Source: Alkalibacterium subtropicum (GTDB taxonomy: Bacteria; Bacillota; Bacilli; Lactobacillales; Carnobacteriaceae_A). From it: a stretch of DNA of 64,000 nucleotides. Numbering within the stretch: the first letter of the stretch is position 1; each line of letters starts with the position of its first letter. The DNA is taken from the NCBI RefSeq assembly GCF_900112455.1, contig NZ_FOLT01000003.1, positions 186,001 to 250,000 on the forward strand, in the 5' to 3' direction. The notes under the pieces were generated by a model. The model did not search any database. It was not told the DNA's origin and worked only from the letters and a program-made list of their open reading frames with translations. Shown in pieces: positions 17,144-26,372 of this stretch. Position numbers and translations under genes: made by a program.

Positions 17144-18073
17144 TTATCCTTCAATATCAGGATCATCACTCGTTTGCTTGCTGTCGTTTGGCGTAGTGTT
17201 GCCAGCCGGTTCTGTGTCTTTGGCTGGTTCTTTAGCGTCTGTTTGCTGACCTGAATCTGAAGCGGGCTTCTTGTTTTCCTCTTTTACCGGTTCGTCTGCC
17301 GGTTCATCTTTGACGGGTGTTCCTTCCGTCTGATCTTCATCTGTTGAGTCGGTTTTTGATGGTTCGTCTGTTTCATCTTCTGTTTCTTCCGTCGGCTCTT
17401 CTTTTACTGGATCCGTCGTCTTCTCATCCGTCTCATCTTCACCATCAGCGGACTGATTTTCACCTGACTCCTTGTCAGCATCGCTGGCTGAGTCTTCATT
17501 AGAAGTATCTGGTTTCACAGACGAATCTTCTGTGGATCCACTGTCTGTTTTGCTTGTTTCCTGCTTGTCAGACGACTGGCTGGCATCATTCTCATTTGAC
17601 GCATCCGTATTTTGAGAGGCTTGATCCTCTTTTGGTGCCGTCCAGTCCGACTCTGATGACGAGGCTGTTTCGGCCGTCTCTGTCCATTCTGTTTCTTCAT
17701 TTGCCGACTCTTCTTCAACATCTGAATCGTCAGTCTCTTCATCCAGTTCTGACGTTTCGAGGTCTTCCTCTAAATCCTTGTCTGCCTCTTCTTCATCAGC
17801 TTCTTCTTCATTAGCGGTGCTGTCTGCTTTTTCCAGATCATCTGTCCGGTCGTCAGTATTCTCTTCAGTGGCCGTACCTTCTTCAGCCGCATCCACTGCC
17901 GAATCCACGGCCTGAAAGTCCTGTCGGTCGATACGGTGCTGGGCACGTCCGATGCCGATCGTCACAATAATAAACAAGATCAGGACCAGTGCCGATATGA
18001 TGCTGGATGCCGCTTTGTTTTCTTTAATAAACGAACCTAAGGAGTGAAAACTATCAGCGAGTAACTTTTTCAT
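17144..18073 (-). CDS. Single-pass membrane protein with long acidic low-complexity tail
   Basis: A 309-residue protein: short basic N-terminus, one membrane helix (about 24-43, ASSIISALVLILFIIVTIGI), then roughly 265 residues made almost entirely of D, E, S, T, K, Q and P, presumably outside the cell. No LPXTG motif and no enzymatic domain. The start ATG 18073 follows AAGGAG; an ATG at 18091 is possible but less well placed. Such tails resemble wall-spanning or salt-adapted surface linkers; no family is recognised. The repetitive composition makes length variation between strains likely. Confidence 0.75.
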   Translation of the reverse strand: MKKLLADSFHSLGSFIKENKAASSIISALVLILFIIVTIGIGRAQHRIDRQDFQAVDSAVDAAEEGTATEENTDDRTDDLEKADSTANEEEADEEEADKDLEEDLETSELDEETDDSDVEEESANEETEWTETAETASSSESDWTAPKEDQASQNTDASNENDASQSSDKQETSKTDSGSTEDSSVKPDTSNEDSASDADKESGENQSADGEDETDEKTTDPVKEEPTEETEDETDEPSKTDSTDEDQTEGTPVKDEPADEPVKEENKKPASDSGQQTDAKEPAKDTEPAGNTTPNDSKQTSDDPDIEG

Positions 18074-18180
18074 AAGACGTCTCCTTTTCAACCTATTTTT
18101 AACCAGTATAACACAGCTGCCGTAAACTGATGAGCGTTTTTCGACAAAAAGCTATATATTATATAAGAATAATCAAAAAA

Positions 18181-18216
18181 CATCCCCTTGACTGCTGCTA
18201 AACAGTCAAGGGGATG
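18181..18216 (-). terminator. Terminator of pepV
   Basis: CATCCCCTTGACTG (18181-18194) and its perfect complement (18203-18216), then TTTTTTG on the minus strand, just past the pepV stop. Confidence 0.93.
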
Positions 18217-18238
18217 AGTCATTTTCAGTCTGTTTTAA

Positions 18239-19645
18239 TTATTTGATCAATTCGTAAATGGCTTCTGCATAGATGGCCATAGCGTTCATCAGGTCATCCA
18301 CGGCCATGAATTCATTGGCCTGGTGCATGGTGTCCACACTGTTCGGGAACATTGCGCCGTACGCGACACCGCGTTCCATCAAGCGGCCGTAGGTTCCTCC
18401 GCCAATAACCATTTCATGGGCATCCAAGCCTGTCTGACGGTGATACACATCTAAAAGTGTCGTGACTAAAGGATCTGTTGCCGGTACATAATGCGGCTCT
18501 TTCCCTACTGCTTTAGAAAGTGAGACGTCGTAGTCTGACAATTTCGTCTTGAAGGTCTCAAACAGTTCATCTTCCGTCGTGCCTTGAGGGTAACGCATGT
18601 TCACAGTTATCTTCCCGCCTTCATTCGCTTTGAATGAGAAGACGCCAGGGTTGGATGTCAGCTCACCCATGGTTTCGTCGGTGATAGCGATCCCCAGTTT
18701 TTCACCTTTAGGGTCATCGTGAAGATATAACGTCGTCAGTTCCAGGAAGGCTTTGGCATCTTTGGCAAAGTCGAAATCTGAAAGGTAACGAGCAAGGAAG
18801 GTCGCCGCGTTGACTCCGCTGGCTGGCTTACTTCCGTGAGCCGCTTTACCTGTGAATTCTAATGTTACTGTATCGCCATCCACAGCAGCTACGCCTGAGA
18901 CAGGTAAGCCGTCTAAGAAATCAGCCAGACCGGACTGTAAGGTTTCCGGATTCTTACTTTTAACAACAGCGACTGCGTCTTGTGGGACCATGTTCGGACG
19001 CAGACCTGATTCAAACTGAACCAGTTCTTCTGATCCGCCGTCTACCGCCCCTTTGGTTTCGATAAAGACGGTCGCATTCCCTTTTTCACCGTTGATGATC
19101 GGGAAAGTCGCATCAGGTGAGAACCCAAAGTCCGGCTCCTGTTCTGTTTCCAGATAATGCTTGATGCCTTTCCATTCACTTTCTTCATCCGTACCGATGA
19201 TGAAACGGACTTTTTTAGATACGGGCAGATCAAGCTCTTTGATCATTTTCAGTGCGTAGTAAGCTGCCACACCAGGTCCTTTATCGTCACTTGAACCACG
19301 GGCATACAGACGACCGTCTTTGATGACCGGTTCAAAGGGATCGGTATCCCAGCCTGTCCCTGTTGGTACAACGTCGACGTGAGCTAAAACGCCCATCAGC
19401 TGATCGCCGTCACCGTATTCGATGTGGCCGGCCCAGTTGTCGACGTTCTTGGTTTCAAAACCGTCACGTTCGCCTAATTTAAGAAAAGCTTCCAACGCTT
19501 CTTTGGGACCAGGTCCTACTGGGGCATCGTCTGTCGCTTTGTCATCGTCGCGGACAGAATCGATTTTCAGCAAGTCGAATAAATCTTCGAAAAACACATC
19601 CTTGCGTTTCGCCGCTTCTGCTTTCCAGTCAATATTTTGTGTCAT
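18239..19645 (-). CDS. pepV: Dipeptidase PepV
   Basis: A 468-residue M20-family zinc dipeptidase of the lactobacillal PepV type, cleaving a wide range of dipeptides, including beta-Ala-containing ones. Two-zinc ligands are visible in LAHVDVVP, RGSSDDKGP, GTDEESEWKG, SPDATFP and, near the C-terminus, DTMHQANEF. The lid domain separates the catalytic halves. Normal length; ATG 19645 preceded by AAGGAGG. Monocistronic with its own terminator. Likely completes intracellular peptide catabolism together with PepP and PepF in this window. Confidence 0.95.
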   Translation of the reverse strand: MTQNIDWKAEAAKRKDVFFEDLFDLLKIDSVRDDDKATDDAPVGPGPKEALEAFLKLGERDGFETKNVDNWAGHIEYGDGDQLMGVLAHVDVVPTGTGWDTDPFEPVIKDGRLYARGSSDDKGPGVAAYYALKMIKELDLPVSKKVRFIIGTDEESEWKGIKHYLETEQEPDFGFSPDATFPIINGEKGNATVFIETKGAVDGGSEELVQFESGLRPNMVPQDAVAVVKSKNPETLQSGLADFLDGLPVSGVAAVDGDTVTLEFTGKAAHGSKPASGVNAATFLARYLSDFDFAKDAKAFLELTTLYLHDDPKGEKLGIAITDETMGELTSNPGVFSFKANEGGKITVNMRYPQGTTEDELFETFKTKLSDYDVSLSKAVGKEPHYVPATDPLVTTLLDVYHRQTGLDAHEMVIGGGTYGRLMERGVAYGAMFPNSVDTMHQANEFMAVDDLMNAMAIYAEAIYELIK

Positions 19646-19870
19646 TTAATCGTCCTCCTTGATTGAGTAGCTAAATTTACTCTCTTTTATCATTTTATCA
19701 TTAATTTCATGAAACGCCAATCAATGTGTCGAATCTTTGTCGGAAGATTTCCGCCTTGGCTTTCTGCTCCGGTATTTTCCTCTCTCGAACAGTCGCTTTG
19801 GCGTGATTCTTTCGGTCAGAAGTACTAAACTAAGGGTAAGAACATTTGTCAATTTCAGGAGGGATATCAC

Positions 19871-20716
19871 ATGGAAAAAATCACTAAAGAAAAAGTCAGA
19901 GCCTTTATGCCGACCCGTGAACGCGACAGCTACAAAGGGTCATACGGTCGGGTCCTGTTCGTCGGCGGTAACGAGCATATGGGCGGCGCGATCATCCTTG
20001 CCGCTTCTGCCGGGGTATACAGCGGTGCAGGCCTGGTCACAGTGGCCACGCATCCGTCCAATAAAGCGGCTCTGCATGCCCGTCTGCCTGAAGCCATGTT
20101 TGTGGATATGACCGATTCACGGCAGCTGAAGCATTACGTCGAGTCTATGGATATGATCGTACTTGGGCCAGGCCTCGGACGTGATGAGACATCTCTTGCT
20201 GTGCTGCAGACTGTCTACGAGACCGTCAAGTCTTATCAGATCCTTTTGGTGGACGGCGACGGCATCTATCTGCATGTCAATGAGACGGTGCCTGAACCTG
20301 ATGCCACGCTGATCCTGACGCCTCATCTGGGCGAATGGCGCACACTCACCCATCTGGCGCCCGATGACCAGTATGACGATGTCAATCTGGGCTATGCCAA
20401 ACAGCTCAATGCCATCGTCGTGCTAAAAAAAGCCCGTACAGAAGTCTATTGTGACGATGAAGTCTGGGAAAACACGACTGGCAATCCGTCCATGGCGACC
20501 GGCGGGATGGGCGATACTTTGGCCGGCATGATCGGCGGCTTCGTTCCCCAGTTCGACACGCTCAAAGAAGGGGTCCTGTCAGCCGTGTATCTGCACAGCT
20601 ATATCGCGGATGATCTGAGTCTGACTCATTATGTGACCCTGCCGACCGCAATCATCGAAGAGATCCCGAAAGTCATGAAGGAATTCTCCACAGACAAACA
20701 CAGACGCTGGCTCTGA
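19871..20716 (+). CDS. nnrD: ADP-dependent (S)-NAD(P)H-hydrate dehydratase
   Basis: A 281-residue ribokinase-like repair enzyme that dehydrates damaged NADH-X and NADPH-X using ADP. Family blocks: KGSYGRVLFVGG, GAGLVTVATHP, VLGPGLGRDE, LTPHLGEW and GNPSMATGGMGDTLAGMI. The usual VDADAL motif reads VDGDGI, a mild deviation at the substrate loop. This is the dehydratase domain only; no fused epimerase (NnrE) is present. Start ATG 19871 follows AGGAGGGATATCAC. Divergent from pepV. Possibly followed by the small membrane gene at 20843. Confidence 0.92.
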   Translation: MEKITKEKVRAFMPTRERDSYKGSYGRVLFVGGNEHMGGAIILAASAGVYSGAGLVTVATHPSNKAALHARLPEAMFVDMTDSRQLKHYVESMDMIVLGPGLGRDETSLAVLQTVYETVKSYQILLVDGDGIYLHVNETVPEPDATLILTPHLGEWRTLTHLAPDDQYDDVNLGYAKQLNAIVVLKKARTEVYCDDEVWENTTGNPSMATGGMGDTLAGMIGGFVPQFDTLKEGVLSAVYLHSYIADDLSLTHYVTLPTAIIEEIPKVMKEFSTDKHRRWL

Positions 20717-20842
20717 TCCAGACAGCTCACAGACTCTTTGTCTTTCGATCACGCATGCGTTCACACTATTTTCCATTGCCAGTCATCATGAGAAACGATA
20801 CAATTAAACAGTGACCAAGTTTACTGTGAAGGATGAACTCAA

Positions 20843-21106
20843 ATGAAAAAGAAACTGTTGTGGATCAGTGGATGGACCTTTATCCTCGGCTTTATTCTGA
20901 TGTATCTGAATTTTCAGCTCGTATACTTTCTGGGTATCGCAGCGATTTTCGTGTTTACGCTCTGGCAGATGCCAAAAGCCAGCGGTGAATATTCCGATGA
21001 AGAATATGCGTATGAAAAACGCCGGACGATCTGGACGCTCAGCATTGCAGCCGCTTATATTTCAGCCGGCTTTCTCGCACTTATTCTGCAGACGTTCGTT
21101 TTGTAA
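20843..21106 (+). CDS. Small membrane protein, unknown
   Basis: An 87-residue protein with three hydrophobic stretches (about 5-24, 27-43, 63-85) and a charged loop (SGEYSDEEYAYEKRRT) between the second and third. No domain recognised. AAGGATGA seven bases upstream supports ATG 20843. It is convergent with rsuA through a shared bidirectional terminator, which supports it as a real expressed gene. Confidence 0.7.
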   Translation: MKKKLLWISGWTFILGFILMYLNFQLVYFLGIAAIFVFTLWQMPKASGEYSDEEYAYEKRRTIWTLSIAAAYISAGFLALILQTFVL

Positions 21107-21129
21107 GGCAAGCCGTTCAACAATCAGAA

Positions 21130-21200
21130 AAAAAGACATGAACCGTTCGGTGCTCCCCTTTTCAAGCTAAAGGCGAGGCTTAGACGGTTCATGTCTTTTT
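21130..21200. terminator. Bidirectional terminator
   Basis: AAAAAGACATGAACCGT (21130-21146) pairs perfectly with ACGGTTCATGTCTTTTT (21184-21200), so T-runs follow the stem on both strands between the convergent genes. Confidence 0.9.
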
Positions 21201-21209
21201 CTTCCTAAT

Positions 21210-21938
21210 TTAACTGTTTCTCAGCATGTCGATTTCTTTATCCGTAAGTGGTCGGTAAGATCCCAGTTCCAGCTGCGGATCCAGTTTCAAATCGCCCATC
21301 GACAGGCGCTTCAAGTAGATCACCGTTTTTCCGACAGCCGCCATCATGCGTTTGACTTGATGGAATTTACCTTCCTGGATGATGACTTCCACGCGTGACG
21401 TACCGGACGCTTCGTCCGTTTCCAGAATGATCAGTTCAGCCGGCATAGTCAGAAAGGATTCGTGGTCGTCAGTGAGCGTGATGCCTTCTTTGAAGGTCTT
21501 TACATCTTCTTCCGTGACCAGTCCTTCGACTTCAGCAAAATACTTCTTGTTCACATGGTGTTTGGGTGAAAGCAGACGATGAGTCAGCTTCCCGTCATTG
21601 GTCAGGACCAAAAGGCCTTCTGTATCGATATCCAGACGACCGACCGGATGCGGCTCCTGAAGACTGTCTTGAGGTTCCAGCAGATCCAGGACCGTTTCGT
21701 GGACATGGTCTTCCGTCGCGCTGATGACCCCTTGGGGTTTATTCAGCATGAAGTAAACAAATTCCTGATAATCGATAATTTCCCCTCCGACCGTCACGGT
21801 ATCTGTCTCAGGATCGACATGGATTTTTGGGTCGACGATGATTTCATCATTCACTTCGACGATTTTCTTCTTCAGCAGTTTTTTCACTTCTTTGCGTGTA
21901 CCTAAGCCGCTGTGGGCCAGTAATTTATCTAAACGCAT
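21210..21938 (-). CDS. rsuA: 16S rRNA pseudouridine synthase, RsuA family
   Basis: A 242-residue enzyme: N-terminal S4 RNA-binding domain (MRLDKLLAHSGLGTRKEV, about 1-60), then the pseudouridine synthase fold with catalytic Asp in GRLDIDTEGLLVLT (about 100-113), and KFHQVKRMM near the C-terminus. RsuA family members make pseudouridine 516 in 16S rRNA; the related RluB/E/F group cannot be fully excluded. Starts 40 bp after the flippase gene's 3' end in the direction opposite to nnrD. Normal length. Confidence 0.9.
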   Translation of the reverse strand: MRLDKLLAHSGLGTRKEVKKLLKKKIVEVNDEIIVDPKIHVDPETDTVTVGGEIIDYQEFVYFMLNKPQGVISATEDHVHETVLDLLEPQDSLQEPHPVGRLDIDTEGLLVLTNDGKLTHRLLSPKHHVNKKYFAEVEGLVTEEDVKTFKEGITLTDDHESFLTMPAELIILETDEASGTSRVEVIIQEGKFHQVKRMMAAVGKTVIYLKRLSMGDLKLDPQLELGSYRPLTDKEIDMLRNS

Positions 21939-21977
21939 AAGCTCTCCTTTCGTCTCGCTCTGTAATTTATGGTAAGT

Positions 21978-23642
21978 CTAGTTCATTCTCAGTTTACGTC
22001 TGACGCTGGCAGCTTTCGCTCCGACCAGTCGATCAGCCAGTCGCGTTTTCAGTGCCAGTGATCCGTATATGAGGATACCGACAACGGCAAGTATCGCCAG
22101 GGCGAGCAGTGACTGGAACCGGCTGTTGTAGTCGATAACGAAGTTCAGACCGACTTTCGTCAGTCCAGTACCTGCCCCCATCACTAGAGAGATCAGGAAG
22201 ATCAGCAGTGAACGCCTGAAGAGACGTGTGGCAGAATAATGCGTGTGTTTGTGCATGATTTTCATCATCAGTCCGCAGCTGACCAAAAAGCCTGCGATTG
22301 CTGACAAGAGCATGCCATATGGTCCGACCAGCCAGACGAACAGCACTTGACTGGTGATTTTAACAGCCAGTCCCGTAAGCAGGGCTTTGATCGCCGGACG
22401 TGTCAGGTTAGAGGCCTGCAGGATATTACCCAGGACGGCATATAAAGCAACAAAAATGCTCATGGCAGCCGATACCTGTGTGATGCTGGTCCCCAGGTCG
22501 CTCTGACCGTAGAAAATGGCATACAGCGGCTCGGCAACGATAGCCATACCGATGGCCGCCGGGAACATGGCAAACAGCAGGAGCTGCACAGCTTTTGAAA
22601 ACTGTCTTCTGACTTCATTCATATTCTTCTTGGCGATCAGGTCACTGATCAGCGGAACAGAAGCGATCGACAGCGCCGTGCCGAACGATGTCAGCACCAT
22701 GATCAGCTTATGCGCATTCCCCTGCGTGATGCCGTAAGTCTCTTCGATCATGTCAGGACTCATATCAGAAAACGCCCGCATCAGCGGACTGTATGTCAGC
22801 TGGTCGACCATCTGGAAAACGATGATCCCTGTAGCAATGATGATAAAGGGGATCGAGGTTTTGATGATATTGACGATCAGCTGATTCGGCGACACCGATA
22901 CCTTGCCTGCACTCTCTTCCGGTGCATAGTCAAAGGCCGTCTTCATATGCTTGAGGTTATAAGCCAAAAAGCCAAGCGAAAAGATCGCCCCGACAAAAGC
23001 CGCAAAGGTAGAAAAGGCCACGGCAGTGACGACTTCTCCCCCCATCACCTGTCTGATCATATAGACGGCACTTAAAAGAAAGATGATCCGGGTCAGCTGT
23101 TCCAGGATCTGCGAGATAGCTGAAGGCGCCATATTGTTGTGGCCCTGAATGAAGCCGCGGGTCACACTCTGTGAGGGGATGATAAGTAAGGCCGGCGTCA
23201 GTGAACGCATGACCAGGACGGCTTCACTCGTATTCGCCGACGGACTGGACTGAGCGATCAGCGGCGCAATGAAGTACATCACCAGCGCCGACAAGACACC
23301 AGTAAAGGCCATGATTTTAAGCCCCTGCTTGTAAATGCCTTTGGACACTTCATACTCGCCCAGGGCATTGTAGTAACTGACCTGCTTTGAGATCGCCGAC
23401 GGCACGCCCGCTGTGGCCAGCGCAAGGAAAAAGCCATAAGGCGTATACCCCATCTGATACAGCGCCATGGCTGCATTTCCGGGTTCCTGACCGCCCATCC
23501 AGGCGAACCAGGGGATGACATACAAGGCTCCCATGATCCTGGACGTCATGCTTCCGGCTGTCATCCATGCAGCGCCGCTGACCATTCTGCTATCGTGAGA
23601 ATCGTCTGTGTGACCTGCCTGTTTTGTTGTATCGTTAGTCAT
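21978..23642 (-). CDS. MurJ-like (YtgP/SpoVB family) lipid II flippase
   Basis: A 554-residue MOP-superfamily exporter with about 14 membrane segments. The start (MVSGAAWMTAGSMTSRIMGALYV) and the blocks ATAGVPSAISKQV and TRGFIQGHNNMAPSA are typical of YtgP/SpoVB proteins, which in streptococci serve as the MurJ lipid II flippase. A role in exporting another polysaccharide precursor is possible. ATG 23642 is chosen, with AGAAGG ten bases upstream. It probably continues into rsuA downstream (39-bp gap). Confidence 0.82.
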   Translation of the reverse strand: MTNDTTKQAGHTDDSHDSRMVSGAAWMTAGSMTSRIMGALYVIPWFAWMGGQEPGNAAMALYQMGYTPYGFFLALATAGVPSAISKQVSYYNALGEYEVSKGIYKQGLKIMAFTGVLSALVMYFIAPLIAQSSPSANTSEAVLVMRSLTPALLIIPSQSVTRGFIQGHNNMAPSAISQILEQLTRIIFLLSAVYMIRQVMGGEVVTAVAFSTFAAFVGAIFSLGFLAYNLKHMKTAFDYAPEESAGKVSVSPNQLIVNIIKTSIPFIIIATGIIVFQMVDQLTYSPLMRAFSDMSPDMIEETYGITQGNAHKLIMVLTSFGTALSIASVPLISDLIAKKNMNEVRRQFSKAVQLLLFAMFPAAIGMAIVAEPLYAIFYGQSDLGTSITQVSAAMSIFVALYAVLGNILQASNLTRPAIKALLTGLAVKITSQVLFVWLVGPYGMLLSAIAGFLVSCGLMMKIMHKHTHYSATRLFRRSLLIFLISLVMGAGTGLTKVGLNFVIDYNSRFQSLLALAILAVVGILIYGSLALKTRLADRLVGAKAASVRRKLRMN

Positions 23643-23741
23643 TGCATTGAAACCTTCTTTCAAAGTATCTTTTTACGTTAAGCTAAAGATCAAGTTTTAT
23701 ACTTTAACATTAAATATAGTGGATCATTTTTTATTCAGAAA

Positions 23742-23764
23742 AAAAGGAGCACGCGGCTCCTTTT
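23742..23764 (-). terminator. Terminator of the ABC exporter gene
   Basis: AAAAGGAGC and GCTCCTTTT around a 5-nt loop, followed by TTTTTTTCTG on the minus strand. Confidence 0.85.
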
Positions 23765-23847
23765 GACCTAACTTCTATTTTACTGTTTTAATGATTAAGG
23801 CGCAATCTTTTAGCGTAAAGATTCACGAAACGTACCAGAATTGTCAT

Positions 23848-25623
23848 TCATTCGTTATAATCCCTTTCTTCTGACAACTGCTGACTGGCAAACAGCTGAT
23901 AGAGAGGGTGGGTTTGCAGCAGTTCGTGATGCTGACCCATGCCAGTCAACCGTCCCTCTTCGATAAATAGGATCTTGTCTGCATCCAATATCGTTGACAG
24001 CCGATGGGCAATGACGAAGGTCGTCCGTCCCTCCATCAGTTTGTTCAAGGCCTGTGAGACGATCCTCTCTGACTGACTGTCCAGGCTGGCTGTTGCTTCA
24101 TCCATCATCAGGATCTTAGGGTCTCTTAAAAAGGCCCGGGCGATATTGATGCGCTGGCGTTGTCCGCCAGACAGCTTGATGCCGCGTTCACCGATCTCTT
24201 CATCAAGCTTATCCGGGAACTGCTCGATGAAGGTTTTTGCATAGGCCATTTCAAGTACTTCCCATAACCGGTCCTCTGTCAGGCTTTCCGGTTCCGGCAG
24301 GCCGTAACAGAGGTTTTCTCTTATCGTGCCTGACATCATCGCGTTCTCCTGCGACACATAGCCGATCTGACTGCGCCAGGACTGCAGACTGATCTCTTCG
24401 ATGGGTAAATCCCCCACTCGGATCTCACCGCTGTCCGGCTTATAAAACCGTTCGAGCAGAGCGAAGAGTGTCGATTTCCCGCCCCCGCTCGGTCCGGCAA
24501 AGGCGATTTTTTCTCCCGGTCGTGTTTTAAAAGAGACCTGACTAATGACTTCCTTATCTGCTTCATAGGAAAAGCTCACGTTATCAAAGATGATCGGCAG
24601 ATCGTCGATGGCGACGTCTTTCCCCTGAGACTTCTCTTCTTCTTTTTCTTCAAGAATATGAGCGATACGCTCTGTCGCACCGGCAGCTTTCTGGATCTGC
24701 ATGAAAAAATTCATGAAGGTCGTGATCGGAAAAATGACCTGGAAGAGATACAGCAGGAAAGCGACCAGCTGTCCGGTCGTCATGTCGCCCCGCGCCACCC
24801 TTACCCCGCCATACCCGATGACGAAGACCATAACGCCCATCATCAACGTGTACATCAAAGGACCGATAATGGCGATATACTTGCCTTCTTTCAGACCGAT
24901 GCGATACAGTTTGCCGATATTCTGCTCGCCTTTGTTTTTTTCGAAAACTTCTGCTGTCGAAGACTTCATCAGTCGGATCTCTGCGATCGTCTGCTGGACT
25001 TTTCCGGAAAACTGAGCCGTCTCGTCCTGCATCTCCCGGGAAACTCTGGCGATCCGCTTGCCTAATGGACGCGTCAGTATCAAAGCCAGCGGCACCGCTG
25101 TCAGCATGACCAGTGTCATCTGCCAGTCCATGACGATCAGGATGAAGAAAATCCCGACCAGGGTCAGGATCCCGTTGATGAACTGCGGAAAGAAGGATGA
25201 GATCAGGTTCTGCACGATGGATGTATCATTCGTCAGCCGGCTGACGATCTCTCCGGATGCATAACGGTCAAAAAATGATACCGGGAGCCTGATGATCTTG
25301 TTCCAGAGAAACTCTCTCAAACCCGCCACCACATGCTGCCCGATTTTATGCAAGACATAATTTGAAAAACCGTTGAATAAAACCTGTACGATGAAGATGC
25401 CGATGACGGCGGCGATCATCCACGGCGTAAAGAAATCGAAGGCGATGCCGTCGATAAACTGCTGGGTGGCCAGCGGGATCATCAGCTGGGTCAGTGTGGA
25501 GATGATGCTCCCAGCCAGACCGATGGCGATCAGCCCTTTGGATATATTAGTCGACCACAAAAGGCGGCTGAATTTTTTCAAATCCTGCTTGGTCGGTGTT
25601 TTGCCTTCTCTTTTTCTGTCCAT
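23848..25623 (-). CDS. ABC exporter, fused membrane and ATPase domains (BmrA/MsbA-like)
   Basis: A 591-residue half-transporter: six membrane helices (about 25-320) and a C-terminal nucleotide-binding domain with Walker A GPSGGGKST (about 379-387), signature LSGGQRQR (about 483-490), Walker B ILMMDEAT and the H-loop IAHRLST. The closest general class is homodimeric type IV exporters such as BmrA or LmrA, which move drugs or lipids. No adjacent partner gene, so a homodimer is expected. Substrate unknown. ATG 25623 after GAGGAGA. Confidence 0.9.
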   Translation of the reverse strand: MDRKREGKTPTKQDLKKFSRLLWSTNISKGLIAIGLAGSIISTLTQLMIPLATQQFIDGIAFDFFTPWMIAAVIGIFIVQVLFNGFSNYVLHKIGQHVVAGLREFLWNKIIRLPVSFFDRYASGEIVSRLTNDTSIVQNLISSFFPQFINGILTLVGIFFILIVMDWQMTLVMLTAVPLALILTRPLGKRIARVSREMQDETAQFSGKVQQTIAEIRLMKSSTAEVFEKNKGEQNIGKLYRIGLKEGKYIAIIGPLMYTLMMGVMVFVIGYGGVRVARGDMTTGQLVAFLLYLFQVIFPITTFMNFFMQIQKAAGATERIAHILEEKEEEKSQGKDVAIDDLPIIFDNVSFSYEADKEVISQVSFKTRPGEKIAFAGPSGGGKSTLFALLERFYKPDSGEIRVGDLPIEEISLQSWRSQIGYVSQENAMMSGTIRENLCYGLPEPESLTEDRLWEVLEMAYAKTFIEQFPDKLDEEIGERGIKLSGGQRQRINIARAFLRDPKILMMDEATASLDSQSERIVSQALNKLMEGRTTFVIAHRLSTILDADKILFIEEGRLTGMGQHHELLQTHPLYQLFASQQLSEERDYNE

Positions 25624-25712
25624 TCATTCTCTCCTCAATCCCTGTCTCACTATATGTTATAACTCTTTCCTTTATTTTAACGTATCCAACTGAAGTAAGC
25701 CATTGAAAATGA

Positions 25713-25740
25713 AGAGGATGAGCCGCCCGGCTCATCCTCT
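25713..25740. terminator. Strong 13-bp hairpin upstream of the ABC exporter
   Basis: AGAGGATGAGCCG/CGGCTCATCCTCT with a 2-nt spacer. The downstream T content is modest on both strands. It lies in the leader or promoter region of the exporter and could block read-through from the leuS side. Confidence 0.55.
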
Positions 25741-25844
25741 ATCCTCCTTTGTTCTTCATTCTCCAGTTTTCCTGATTATCATCCCCGACTTTTTCTGAAA
25801 AAGACAATTTTGTCGGTTGCTGTGCTGTTTTGCTGCGTATTACC

Positions 25845-26266
25845 GGAACTCGAAAGCCGGTGTCAGTTTCAGTTTTGAAATTGCATGCTTATTTCGGGAA
25901 TTCAAGACCGAAAGTCACTTCCCCTTCCGAGAATATAGCGCTATTCCCGAAACTCACTGTTAAAAAGCGCGTGAGTTCCGCTTATGGAGTTCTATAGCAC
26001 TATGTCAAAAATCAAATCGTCTGCGAGTACCGGTTATCAGCCGGTACAATAGGAACTCGCTCACTTTGGCTAATCCGGGTTACGGTTATCGGCTCTTATA
26101 ATAGGAACCCATGCCCTTTACAACTACCCAGCTGGGGTTATGGCGCTTCATAACAGGAACCCGTTGACCAGCGATCGATCGAGTTATAGTTATCAGTCTC
26201 GGTAACAGGAACTCGCACACCTGCATCGCTTGAGCTACGGTTTAAGACGCTTTCCGACAGAAACTA
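25845..26266. repeat. 52-bp tandem hairpin array (locus D), about 8 units
   Basis: The 3' arm (GGAACTC or GGAACCC) ends at 26058, 26110, 26162 and 26214, exactly 52 bp apart, with weaker copies ending near 25851, 25903, 25956 and 26266. Its partner GAGTT or GGGTT lies 24 nt upstream in three units (26025-26058, 26077-26110, 26181-26214). The arms change together: GAGTT with AACTC, GGGTT with AACCC. Inner hairpins such as GTACCGG/CCGGTAC (26027-26047) and GTTATG/CATAAC (26137-26154) add to the fold. The array fills the gap between the leuS terminator and the ABC exporter's leader. Confidence 0.88.
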
Positions 26267-26325
26267 TTTGTTCTTTCCATCTAAATCAGTCAACCCCAGT
26301 GATGTTTTTCATTTAAATAGGAAAA

Positions 26326-26347
26326 GGAATCAGCCTGAGCTGATCCC
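26326..26347 (-). terminator. Terminator of leuS
   Basis: GGGATCAGC/GCTGATTCC on the minus strand (one G-U pair), TCAG loop, then TTTTCCTATTT; about 26 bp past the stop. Confidence 0.85.
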
Positions 26348-26372
26348 CTCTCCATTGAATCCTTTTAAAAAA

